Origin: Rhodomicrobium lacus
GTDB lineage: Bacteria; Pseudomonadota; Alphaproteobacteria; Rhizobiales; Rhodomicrobiaceae
Assembly: GCF_003992725.1 (NCBI RefSeq)
Contig: NZ_RZNF01000012.1
Span: 186,001 to 250,000, forward strand
DNA: 64,000 nucleotides
Direction of reading: 5' to 3'
Shown: positions 44,320-52,075 of the stretch, one piece after another
Position numbering within the stretch: position 1 is the stretch's first letter
Layout: each line of letters opens with the position of its first letter
Notes under the pieces: model-generated
What the model was told of the DNA's origin: nothing
Seen by the model: only the letters and a program-made list of their open reading frames with translations
Database searches by the model: none
Position numbers and translations under genes: made by a program

Positions 44320-45908
44320 CCGATGGCCTCCTTCGGAAGATCGGTTGCCGACGATTTTTTCAACGGCAGTTCCTTGACCTTCGCGGGCTCTTTCGGAGCC
44401 TCATCGAACACACCGGCCTGGTAGCCCGTGCCGACGCTGCCGAAGAATGCCTTCATTTCCTCGAAGCGGGCCTTGCTGGCGATGGCCGCGTTGACCACCT
44501 GCGCGAGAGAGCCCGCGCCCGCGACGCCCATGAGCGGTCGCGCGGAAATGAGGTTGGTGAAATAGAGGCCGGGGATCGCATTCGCTTTCGCGTGCTGCAC
44601 GACCGGCGTGGTGCCGATGGCGAGGTCGGGATGGAACTCGTCCACCGCAGCGATGTCCTGTTCGAGCGAGGCGCGGTATTGGACGCGAACACCCTTCGCT
44701 TCCAGCCATTCGCGGTCTGAGTCCGACCAGCGAGTCTTTGGGCAAGCCGTGCCGACATAGGGCACATCCGCGCCACTTTCGATCAGCAGGCGCGCAACCA
44801 GCAGCTCAGACCCTTCATAGCCGGAAACGACGATGCGGCCTTTTACCGGGGCTTTCGCGAGCGCGGTGCGGACGGCGGGCAGAATGCGGTTCAGCGCGGT
44901 GTCGACCTTGTCGCGCGCGATGCCGCAAAGCTCACCGATGGCTAGAAGCCACGCAGCCGTGCCGTCATACCCGACGGGCGCCGAGCCCGCGATCGAGCGG
45001 CCAGCCGCCTCGAATTCGCGGAACGACGCGGTGTAGAAGGGGTGGATCGCCGCGACGGCGGCGCAGTCGAGCGCGGAATAAAGTTCGCGCCACTCGCGCG
45101 TCGGCACGACCGGCCCGGCGGCGAGGCCGAGCGGCTCAAGCATCATGCCGATGGTGACGGGGTCGGCCGGAAACATCTCGCCGACGAGCGTGATGGTCGG
45201 CTTTTCGGAGCGTCCGCCGCGCGGCGCCTGCACGGGACCCGCTTCGGCCTCGCCGCGCGCATAGCGCAGCATCGCGCCGGAAAGCACGTCCTTCGCCTCC
45301 GCATGCGTCGGCACGCCGAAGCCCGGGACGTCGATGCCGACCACGCGAACGCCGTTGATCTCCTTCGGCAGGAGACGCAGCGGAACGCCGGAGGCGGACG
45401 GAACGCAGAGATTGGTGACGACGATAGCGTCGTACTGATCCGGGTCCGCGAGCTTGTGAACGGCCTCGCGGATGTCTTCGAAGAGCTTGCCGGTGACGAG
45501 CGTTTCCGAACTGAAGGGGACGTAGCCGACGGTGCGTTTCGCGCCGTAGAAATGAGAGGTGAAGGTCAGGCCGTAGACGCAGCAGGCGGAGCCGGAAAGA
45601 ACGGTTGCCGTGCGCCGCATGCGAAGCCCGATGCGCAGCGACCCGAAGGCCGGACACATGGTCTGCGGCTGGTCGTGCGGCCCTTGCGGATAATCCTTCG
45701 CCAACTTCTCCAGAAGCTCGCTCTGGCCGGCGGCGGCGGCGGCCTTCTTCATTTCCGCGGCGCCCGCATGACAGCCGACGCCCGCGATACCGTCGACGCC
45801 CGCTTCAGTCTTGACGGCCGATGTCTCCGCAGCCGCGATCCGTCCGGCGTCGTCGTGAACGACTTCGCCGGCCGCGGCTTGTGAGGAATGGCGTTCAAGT
45901 GCTGTCAT
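44313..45908 (-). CDS. bchY: chlorophyllide a reductase subunit Y
   Basis: BchY is the NifD-like partner of BchZ in COR. From the ATG at 45908 it has 531 residues, with cysteines able to bind the [4Fe-4S] cluster at [21 protein letters not shown] and [11 protein letters not shown]. Further features are [15 protein letters not shown] and [14 protein letters not shown]. The first 65 residues are Ala/Gly/Glu rich and variable. It follows bchX after a 19-base gap and overlaps bchZ by seven bases. Confidence 0.96.
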   Translation of the reverse strand: MTALERHSSQAAAGEVVHDDAGRIAAAETSAVKTEAGVDGIAGVGCHAGAAEMKKAAAAAGQSELLEKLAKDYPQGPHDQPQTMCPAFGSLRIGLRMRRTATVLSGSACCVYGLTFTSHFYGAKRTVGYVPFSSETLVTGKLFEDIREAVHKLADPDQYDAIVVTNLCVPSASGVPLRLLPKEINGVRVVGIDVPGFGVPTHAEAKDVLSGAMLRYARGEAEAGPVQAPRGGRSEKPTITLVGEMFPADPVTIGMMLEPLGLAAGPVVPTREWRELYSALDCAAVAAIHPFYTASFREFEAAGRSIAGSAPVGYDGTAAWLLAIGELCGIARDKVDTALNRILPAVRTALAKAPVKGRIVVSGYEGSELLVARLLIESGADVPYVGTACPKTRWSDSDREWLEAKGVRVQYRASLEQDIAAVDEFHPDLAIGTTPVVQHAKANAIPGLYFTNLISARPLMGVAGAGSLAQVVNAAIASKARFEEMKAFFGSVGTGYQAGVFDEAPKEPAKVKELPLKKSSATDLPKEAIGC

Positions 45909-45927
45909 GGGAACTCGCAAAACTGCT

Positions 45928-46938
45928 TCAGGCTACGTCGTAGACGATTTCGAGGGAGGGCTTCTCGACGATCTCATGGCCGCGCATGTCGGCCTGCGAT
46001 GCCGGTTCGAGCACGATTCCACGGCCCACCGCATCCCCTTTGAACAAATTCAGCAGACCGTCCTGCGAAAGGGGCTTCGGACGCACCGGCGGCGCTTCGG
46101 CCACGTTGGTGGCGAGCGTCTCGAAGGTCGGCCCCCAGGTGGTGCCGGGTATCGCCACGATCTGATAATTCGCGCTCTTGCGGCGCAGTTCTTCGTGCTG
46201 CGGAATCGCCGACAGGATCGGGATGCCGACCGCTTCGGCGAACGCCTGCGCTTCGCCCGTGCCGTCGTCCTTGTTGATGACGATACCGGCGACGCCCACA
46301 TTGCCGCCGAGCTTGCGGAAATATTCCACAGCCGAGCAGACGTTGTTCGCCACGTAAAGCGACTGGAGGTCGTTCGAGCCGACGATGATCACCTTCTGGC
46401 ACATGTCGCGCGCGATCGGCAGACCGAAGCCGCCGCACACCACGTCGCCCAGAAAGTCGAGCAGCACGTAGTCGAAGCCCCATTCGTGGAAGCCGAGCTT
46501 TTCCAGCGTCTCGAAGCCGTGGATGATGCCGCGACCGCCGCAGCCGCGCCCGACTTCCGGGCCGCCAAGTTCCATCGCGAAAACGCCGTCGCGCTTGAAG
46601 CAGACGTCCTCGATGCGCAGTTCCTCGCCGGCGGCCTTCTTCTTCGACGACGTCTCGATGATGGTCGGGGTGGCGCGTCCGCCGAACAGGAGCGACGTGG
46701 TGTCGCTCTTGGGGTCGCAGCCGATGAGAAGCACGCGTTTGCCCTGCTGGGCCATCATGTAGGAGAGGTTCGAGAGCGTGAAGCTCTTGCCGATGCCGCC
46801 CTTGCCGTAGATCGCGATGATCTGCGTTTCTTTCTTCGCCTCGCCCGAAGGCGGAGCGGCGGGTTCTTCATGGGCCTCGGCGCGAAGCTGCGCCGCTTGC
46901 CGTTCGAGGGCGTTGGCTTCGTTGGCGTCAAGGCTCAT
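45928..46938 (-). CDS. bchX: chlorophyllide a reductase iron protein X
   Basis: BchX is the NifH-like ATPase that feeds electrons to BchYZ. The 336-residue protein has the P-loop IYGKGGIGKS (residues 43-52), switch I IGCDPKSDTT, and the two [4Fe-4S] cysteine regions GRGCGGRG and DVVCGGFGLPI. A variable ~38-residue N-terminal extension precedes the P-loop. The ATG at 46938 is chosen over the one at 46953 because it overlaps the bchC stop as ATGA. Confidence 0.97.
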   Translation of the reverse strand: MSLDANEANALERQAAQLRAEAHEEPAAPPSGEAKKETQIIAIYGKGGIGKSFTLSNLSYMMAQQGKRVLLIGCDPKSDTTSLLFGGRATPTIIETSSKKKAAGEELRIEDVCFKRDGVFAMELGGPEVGRGCGGRGIIHGFETLEKLGFHEWGFDYVLLDFLGDVVCGGFGLPIARDMCQKVIIVGSNDLQSLYVANNVCSAVEYFRKLGGNVGVAGIVINKDDGTGEAQAFAEAVGIPILSAIPQHEELRRKSANYQIVAIPGTTWGPTFETLATNVAEAPPVRPKPLSQDGLLNLFKGDAVGRGIVLEPASQADMRGHEIVEKPSLEIVYDVA

Positions 46939-47900
46939 GCTAACGTTCTCCAATCTAATACCATCTTGAGACAGGCCGGATCTTCGAACGCCGTGCGATA
47001 TGCGGCAGGCGCATTGTCGGCAGAAACGCGATGTGTGATCAGCCCGTCAAACGACAAAAGGCCGCTGTCCACGAGTTTCGACACGGACGCGATGTCGGCC
47101 TTCTGCCACTGTGCGGCGACCCTGAACCGCGCTTCCTTCATGAAGGCGGGCGGGAAGCTGAAGGAGAGCCGGTCGGCATAGAAACCGGCGAGGATGATTT
47201 CGCCGCCGGGCGCGAGCCGCGCCACCAGCGTGTCGATGATGCCTGAGTCTCCGCTCACGTCGCAGATGACCCGATAATCGCGGCGCGGATCCTGTTCGGG
47301 ATCGAGCACCGTATATCCTTGCGCGCCATCGAAACGCGCCGGGTTCTTTTCCCAAACCGTCGGCGCCGGAGCACCGCTCGCGACCACGATCCGCGCGATG
47401 AGACGACCAAGAACGCCATGGCCGATGATGAGGTCGGCGGGAACGCCCTTGTCCGAGAACGCCGCGTGATGCGCGGTCGCCGAGAGCGCGAAAAGAATGC
47501 CCTGCTCGCCCAGGCTTTCGGCAATCGGAATGGCGCGTGCGCCCGGCATCACGATGCGTGACGCCGTGCCGCCGAAGAGCCCGCGAATTTCGCCGTAACA
47601 GTTTGCACCGGGAATGAAAACGCGCTCGCCGACCGCGATCCCGGCAGCCGGACCCGCCCATGAAATGCGGCCTACGGACTCGTAGCCCGGCACCAGCGGA
47701 TAGCCCATGCCCGGAAAATGCGGCATGCGCCCGGTATAAAGAAGGCGTTCCGTGCCCGTGCTGATGCCGCTCCATTCGACGTCGACGACGACATCGGCAT
47801 CCCCCGGAGATGGAAGCGCAAGCCGCCGCAGGCCGAGCTTTTCGGGCTCTTCCAGAACGACTGCGATCGTCTCGATTGGGAACTCTTGAAGGAGGGCCAT
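46935..47900 (-). CDS. bchC: bacteriochlorophyllide a dehydrogenase
   Basis: BchC oxidises the 3-hydroxyethyl group made after COR to the 3-acetyl group of bacteriochlorophyllide a. The 321-residue, MDR-type protein has WSGISTGTERLLYTG, PLVPGYESVGRI, IIGHGVLGRLIARI in the NAD-binding part, and DVSGDSGIIDTLV. It is the first gene after the promoter with two PpsR-like boxes, and its stop overlaps bchX by four bases. A ribosome binding site (GGAGGG) lies before the ATG. Confidence 0.97.
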   Translation of the reverse strand: MALLQEFPIETIAVVLEEPEKLGLRRLALPSPGDADVVVDVEWSGISTGTERLLYTGRMPHFPGMGYPLVPGYESVGRISWAGPAAGIAVGERVFIPGANCYGEIRGLFGGTASRIVMPGARAIPIAESLGEQGILFALSATAHHAAFSDKGVPADLIIGHGVLGRLIARIVVASGAPAPTVWEKNPARFDGAQGYTVLDPEQDPRRDYRVICDVSGDSGIIDTLVARLAPGGEIILAGFYADRLSFSFPPAFMKEARFRVAAQWQKADIASVSKLVDSGLLSFDGLITHRVSADNAPAAYRTAFEDPACLKMVLDWRTLA

Positions 47901-47926
47901 TGCGCAACTAGTCTCTTCGGAAGCCG

Positions 47927-47970
47927 TGTCATCCTAGCTTGACCGACTTATATGTCAATTCAAACTTACA
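47927..47970 (-). promoter_or_regulatory. bchC promoter with two PpsR/CrtJ-type boxes
   Basis: One box is a perfect TGT-N12-ACA at 47953-47970; the other, TGT-N12-ACC at 47927-47944, has one mismatch. Exactly eight bases separate them, as in the Rhodobacter bchC promoter. On the minus strand TTGACA (47958-47953) and, 16 bases on, TAGGAT (47936-47931) look like -35 and -10 boxes, each inside one repressor box. This suggests aerobic repression of bchCXYZ-puf by PpsR. The repressor gene itself is not in the window. Confidence 0.8.
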
Positions 47971-47976
47971 CTCGTT

Positions 47977-48020
47977 CTAGATGTCAGAATGAGGCTTCCT
48001 AGATGTCAGAATGAGGCTTC
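47977..48020 (-). repeat. perfect 22-base tandem duplication at the crtF 3' end
   Basis: Two identical 22-base units abut (47977-47998 and 47999-48020). The right unit contains the last codons and stop of crtF (EASF-stop); the left unit is an extra copy between crtF and the bchC promoter. It looks like a recent slippage or duplication event. Confidence 0.9.
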
Positions 48021-49184
48021 GAGCACGCGAACGAGCAGGGGTTGATGAGTGCCGCGCCGCCTGACAGAGGTGAAACCGGCGCGCCGCAGCAGGTCGCGAA
48101 GCTGCGCTTCGGTGCGGGGTCTGCCGCGTCCCATTGCCATCAGATAGAAACTGAAATAGGCCGCGACCTTTTCAGCGCCACGCGTTCCCGCCATCGGTTC
48201 GGCCACCACCAGCACGCCGCCTTGCGGCAACGCGGCGCGGACGGATGTGAGGATTTTCAGCGCCGTGTCGTCGTCATGGTCGAGCAGCACGCGAACGAGC
48301 GTCACGACGTCCGCCCCCTTCGGCAATTCCTTCGTGAAATCGCCGCCCGCCGCTTTCGCCCGGTGAGCGAGGTTCGCCGCCTTGAATTTCGCATTGGCGA
48401 GATCGGCCACGGCGGGCACGTCGAACAGCACGAGGTCGAGGCCGGGCACGCGCCTTGCCGCCGCGCGCAGGAACGTGCCGTCGCCGCCGCCGACATCCAT
48501 CAGGCAGCGATGGCGCCTGAAATCGTAGGCGTCGAGCACTTCCTCGGCGATGGCGGGCTGCGTCGCCGCCATCAGCGCCGTATAGGCTGAAACCGCGTCG
48601 AGATCCGCGCTCGTGTCGCCCTCGGCATAGGGCCAGTAGGAGGCGAGATGCGTGCCCCTGTCCGCCGTCGGCTCGCCCGCGCCATGCGCCTTCGCTTCGC
48701 CGCGCAGAAGCGCGACCGGATCGGTCAGATCGCGATAAACGAGGCCGTGATGCTCCACCATCGCGGTGAGGCCCGGACTCGCGAGTACCGCCGCGCCGAG
48801 CCGCCCGAGGCCATGACGCCCGCCGCTTCGCTCCTCCACGAGCCGCAGGGCGACCGCCGCCGTCAGAAGCCGCGCCGTGGCATCCTCGCCAAGCCCGAGC
48901 CGCCGCGCGATTTCGTCCCGCGCCAAAGGTCCGTCGCGCAGATGATCGAACAGGCCGAGCCGCACGCACGAAAGCAGCACCTGCGAATAGATGAAGCCGG
49001 AGCAGAGATCGAACAGCGCCCCCGCCTCGCGCCGCGCAATCGGGCGGGTCAGCGGAAATGTTTCGGCGAAGCGGATGAAGCGCGGGCTCGACAGCACCCG
49101 GTCGCGGAACGCAAACGCGCGATCCAGCAGCGCGGTAAAGTTGCTTCGTTTATCCAATTTTGCGATATTTCGAGAGAGAGTCAC
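48006..49184 (-). CDS. crtF: demethylspheroidene/hydroxy-carotenoid O-methyltransferase
   Basis: CrtF O-methylates the 1-hydroxy group of acyclic carotenoids in the spheroidene/spirilloxanthin pathway. From a GTG at 49184 the protein has 392 residues: a helical dimerisation domain (ALFDLCSGFIYSQVLLSCVRLGLFDHL), then a SAM-binding part with LMDVGGGDGTFL, a strand-2 Asp in LVLFDVP, and VTLVRVLLDHDDDTALKIL with the catalytic His-Asp. The GTG start is inferred; no ATG exists between it and the crtD region. It precedes bchC on the same strand and is head-to-head with crtD. Confidence 0.92.
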   Translation of the reverse strand: MTLSRNIAKLDKRSNFTALLDRAFAFRDRVLSSPRFIRFAETFPLTRPIARREAGALFDLCSGFIYSQVLLSCVRLGLFDHLRDGPLARDEIARRLGLGEDATARLLTAAVALRLVEERSGGRHGLGRLGAAVLASPGLTAMVEHHGLVYRDLTDPVALLRGEAKAHGAGEPTADRGTHLASYWPYAEGDTSADLDAVSAYTALMAATQPAIAEEVLDAYDFRRHRCLMDVGGGDGTFLRAAARRVPGLDLVLFDVPAVADLANAKFKAANLAHRAKAAGGDFTKELPKGADVVTLVRVLLDHDDDTALKILTSVRAALPQGGVLVVAEPMAGTRGAEKVAAYFSFYLMAMGRGRPRTEAQLRDLLRRAGFTSVRRRGTHQPLLVRVLEASF

Positions 49185-49284
49185 CGCGCGTGGCCTGTTC
49201 GTTCTGCTTTTTGTCCCAAGCCCTGCCGTCACTCTTGGACGGTCACCGGTCGGCGTGTCAACGCCGTTCTTGCGGGAGATACAT

Positions 49285-50853
49285 TTGCCGGAGACTCGTG
49301 TCGTCATCGTCGGTGCGGGCATAGGCGGGCTGTCCGCCGCTGTCAGTCTCGCCGCAGAAGGTCTGGCCGTCACCGTTGTCGAGAAATTCGACAAGCCGGG
49401 CGGCAAGATGCGCGAAGTCGACGCAGGCGGAGTGGCCATCGACGCCGGTCCGACCGTCTTTACCATGCGCGACGTCTTCGAGGCGATTTTCGAAAAGGCG
49501 GGCGCCTCGCTTTCGGATTATCTCACCGTCACGCCCGCGGAAATCATTGCGCGCCACGCGTGGGAAGACGGAAGCACGCTCGACCTCTTCGCGGACGAAG
49601 GGCGCAGCTTCGACGCGATCGCGGGGTTCGCAGGGCTTGAGAACGCGAAAGGCTACCGCGCCTTCTGCCGTGAGGCAGCCGAAATCTATCACATCCTCGA
49701 CCGCTCGTTCATCCGGGCGCAGAAGCCGAGCCTGCCGAAACTGATCTGGCGCGTCGGCCCCCTCGCCTTCTCCGATCTCTGGCGCATGAACCCTTACGAG
49801 ACCTTCTGGAACGCCGTTTGCCGCCACATGAGCGATGCGCGGCTGCGCCAGCTTTTCGCGCGCTACTCCACCTACTGCGGTGCCTCGCCTTTCGCCTCGC
49901 CCGCGACGCTGATGCTCGTGGCGCATGTCGAGCAGCAGGGCGTGTGGCTCGTGAACGGCGGCATGCACAAGATCGCCCGCGCGCTCGAAGCGCTCGGGCG
50001 AAGGCTCGGCGTCGTCTACCGCTACGGCATGGAAGTGGCGGAAGTGACCGCCGAATTCGGCCGGGCTTCGGGCGTTCGCCTCGCGAGTGGCGAGCATGTC
50101 GCCGCCGAAGCCGTGGTGCTCAACGCCGACCCCTCTCCCGTCGCGGCGGGCCACCTGGGCCGCGATGCCGCGAACGCCACCCGCCGCGTTCCGCCTCGCC
50201 GACGTTCGCTGTCGGCGCTGACGCTCGCCTTTCAGGCGGACGTTTCGGGCTTGCCTCTGGCGCGGCATACTGTCTTCTTTCCAGCCGCACCTTATAGCTC
50301 GGAATTTGACGCTATATTCCGGCAGCGAAAACTTCCGGCCGCGCCAACTGTTTATCTGTGCGCGCAGGATCGCGACGGAAGCGGGGAGCGAAGCGGAAAC
50401 GGCGCCGAACGCTTCCTGACCGTCGTCAACGCGCCTGCCCTTGTCAATGGTTCCGGCCTCAGCCTAGCGGAGATCGAAGAATGCGAGACGAAGACTTTCC
50501 GGCTGATGGAAACATGCGGCCTCACGCTTCGCCCGCTGCCGGGAGCGATGGTGAGAGCCGCGCCGCAGGATTTCGAGACGCTGCTGCCGGGGACGGGGGG
50601 CGCGATCTACGGCCGGGCCTCGCACGGGTGGATGGCTTCGTTCCAGAGACAGGGGACGCGCTCGGCGATGCCGGGCCTCTATTTCGCGGGGGGGAGCGTC
50701 CATCCGGGGCCGGGCATTCCGATGGCGGCGCTGTCTGGCGCTCTCGCATCGGAGGCGCTACTTTCGGACCTCGCTTTGCCGAGACTGTTGCGCCGAATGG
50801 CTACGCCTGGTGGTATGTCGATGCGTTCAGTTCAGACCATCGCTACGGACTGA
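49285..50853 (+). CDS. crtD: carotenoid 3,4-desaturase (methoxyneurosporene/hydroxy-carotenoid dehydrogenase)
   Basis: CrtD introduces the 3,4 double bond into 1-hydroxy-carotenoids. The protein has an FAD-binding Rossmann motif at its very start (VVIVGAGIGGLSAAVSLAAEG), the CrtI/CrtD-type KPGGKMREVDAGGVAIDAGPTV, and at the end GLYFAGGSVHPGPGIPMAALSG and PGGMSMRS. I choose the TTG at 49285 (522 residues) because it sits eight bases after GGGAG and begins LPETRVVIVG; the frame has no ATG nearby. The 100 bases to crtF must hold both promoters. The last ~230 bases overlap crtC in another frame. Confidence 0.93.
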   Translation: MPETRVVIVGAGIGGLSAAVSLAAEGLAVTVVEKFDKPGGKMREVDAGGVAIDAGPTVFTMRDVFEAIFEKAGASLSDYLTVTPAEIIARHAWEDGSTLDLFADEGRSFDAIAGFAGLENAKGYRAFCREAAEIYHILDRSFIRAQKPSLPKLIWRVGPLAFSDLWRMNPYETFWNAVCRHMSDARLRQLFARYSTYCGASPFASPATLMLVAHVEQQGVWLVNGGMHKIARALEALGRRLGVVYRYGMEVAEVTAEFGRASGVRLASGEHVAAEAVVLNADPSPVAAGHLGRDAANATRRVPPRRRSLSALTLAFQADVSGLPLARHTVFFPAAPYSSEFDAIFRQRKLPAAPTVYLCAQDRDGSGERSGNGAERFLTVVNAPALVNGSGLSLAEIEECETKTFRLMETCGLTLRPLPGAMVRAAPQDFETLLPGTGGAIYGRASHGWMASFQRQGTRSAMPGLYFAGGSVHPGPGIPMAALSGALASEALLSDLALPRLLRRMATPGGMSMRSVQTIATD

Positions 50854-51746
50854 CGATCATCGCCTTCATCGGCAGCGTTTTCTCGCCGTATTATGCGAAG
50901 GAACGCCGCCGCGCGCTCATCGACCCAACGCAACATTGCTCCATCAATGTTGCGGTTTACGGGCGGGGCGCTGCGCGCTGGGCCATGACCGAACGATGCC
51001 GCCACGCGCTCGGCGCGACGCCTGAATTGCTGGCCATCGGACCGTCGAGCCTCTCGTGGGACGGAACGCGCCTCACCGTGAACATCGACGAGAAGGCTCC
51101 GGTGACGGGGCTTCCCGTGCGAGGCGTCGTCACGCTCGAACCCGAAATACGCAGCGATTTCGCCACCGACTTCGGCACGAGCGGCCGCCATCTGTGGGCG
51201 CCGATCGCACCGCGCGCCCGCGTGGAGGCGCGGTTCGACGCGCCCGCCGTATCATGGACCGGCACCGGCTATTTCGACACCAATCGCGGCGACGAGCCGC
51301 TGGAGGACGGTTTCTCTTACTGGAACTGGTCGCGCGCCGCCCTCTCGGACAGCGCGGTAATGCTCTATGAGGGCATCCGGCAGAACGGCGCGAGGTTCAA
51401 CATGGGTGTCAGGATCGCGGCCGATGGAAGCGTCGGCCCGGTAGAGCTTCGCGAGCGTTGTGACCTTCCGCTGACGCGCTACTGGAAGATGCCGCGAGAA
51501 ACCCGGATCGACGCAGGGCACACGGCGAACGTGCTTCAAACGCTCGAAGACACGCCGTTCTATTCGCGCTCCATGATCGCCACGCATCTTCTCGGCGAGC
51601 CCGCGCACGCAATGCACGAGAGCGTTTCCCTCGACAGGTTCCGCAAGCGCTGGGTTCAGTCGCTGCTCGGCTGGCGCATGCCGCGCGTCACGTTGCAGGG
51701 GAGTTCACGCGGCGTTTTTGGAGTGGGCCGCGATCAGGTCGAATAA
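50628..51746 (+). CDS. crtC: carotenoid 1,2-hydratase (hydroxyneurosporene synthase)
   Basis: CrtC adds water to the 1,2 double bond of acyclic carotenoids. The family sequence starts at least by FGPRFAETVAPNGYAWWYVDAFS and continues LTIIAFIGSVFSPYYA, WTGTGYFDTNRGDEPLEDGF and YWKMPRETRID. Coding similarity therefore begins near 50,755, inside the end of crtD. The nearest possible start is the GTG at 50628 (372 residues, no clear ribosome binding site); an ATG at 50514 is also in frame. So crtD and crtC overlap by at least ~100 and perhaps 226 bases. The exact start is uncertain. Confidence 0.88.
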   Translation: MDGFVPETGDALGDAGPLFRGGERPSGAGHSDGGAVWRSRIGGATFGPRFAETVAPNGYAWWYVDAFSSDHRYGLTIIAFIGSVFSPYYAKERRRALIDPTQHCSINVAVYGRGAARWAMTERCRHALGATPELLAIGPSSLSWDGTRLTVNIDEKAPVTGLPVRGVVTLEPEIRSDFATDFGTSGRHLWAPIAPRARVEARFDAPAVSWTGTGYFDTNRGDEPLEDGFSYWNWSRAALSDSAVMLYEGIRQNGARFNMGVRIAADGSVGPVELRERCDLPLTRYWKMPRETRIDAGHTANVLQTLEDTPFYSRSMIATHLLGEPAHAMHESVSLDRFRKRWVQSLLGWRMPRVTLQGSSRGVFGVGRDQVE

Positions 51747-51771
51747 AATCGGCCTGCACTGAATAATTGTG

Positions 51772-51851
51772 GAAACAAATCGCCGTCATTTGTTTCTACG
51801 ATACGAATCGGGCTCACGATTCAATGTCCGAAACATATTGCTAGAGGCAAT
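51772..51851 (+). promoter_or_regulatory. cluster of three inverted repeats between crtC and the mini-gene
   Basis: Three perfect inverted repeats follow one another: GAAACAAAT-7-ATTTGTTTC (51772-51796), GAATCG-6-CGATTC (51805-51822) and ATTGC-5-GCAAT (51837-51851). The first might end crtC transcription, although no T run follows; the last lies just before the mini-gene start. Operators or RNA folds are both possible. Confidence 0.6.
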
Positions 51852-51857
51852 AAGACG

Positions 51858-51962
51858 ATGGCGAAGAAACCAGCAGCTCCGAAACCAGCCGAGAAGCCGG
51901 CGACAGCCAAGGCCGCCGCCGCTCCGGCGAAGCCCGCTCCGAAGGCGAAGAAGGGCAAGTAA
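51858..51962 (+). CDS. 34-residue Lys/Pro/Ala-rich histone-H1-like mini-protein
   Basis: The frame begins with ATG and codes for MAKKPAAPKPAEKPATAKAA followed by AAPAKPAPKAKKGK. Only five amino acids (A, K, P, T, E, with M and G at the ends) are used. It resembles the basic AKP-rich tails of H1-like bacterial proteins and of some phasins. AGAGG lies 11 bases before the ATG, and a stem-loop with a GAAA tetraloop follows the stop. These flanks argue that it is a real gene. Binding of DNA or RNA is conjecture from composition. Confidence 0.6.
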   Translation: MAKKPAAPKPAEKPATAKAAAAPAKPAPKAKKGK

Positions 51963-51990
51963 GCTCGGTTCCGATTTCGGTCGAAAGGCG

Positions 51991-52020
51991 GGGCGCGAGA
52001 AATCGCGCTCCGTTTCGTTT
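51991..52020 (+). terminator. terminator behind the mini-gene
   Basis: A six- to eight-base-pair stem (GCGCGA / TCGCGC) closed by a GAAA tetraloop is followed by a T-rich CGTTTCGTTT. It lies 30 bases after the 34-codon gene. Confidence 0.65.
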
Positions 52021-52075
52021 GAGGTTTCGGCCATCGTCGTCCCGCCGATTTTCCGCGAAACCGCAGCGCTCGGCA

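Noticed and set aside
43423-44424. A 333-residue plus-strand frame inside the photosynthesis cluster
   Set aside because: It is antisense to bchZ. The bchZ frame matches a known enzyme throughout.
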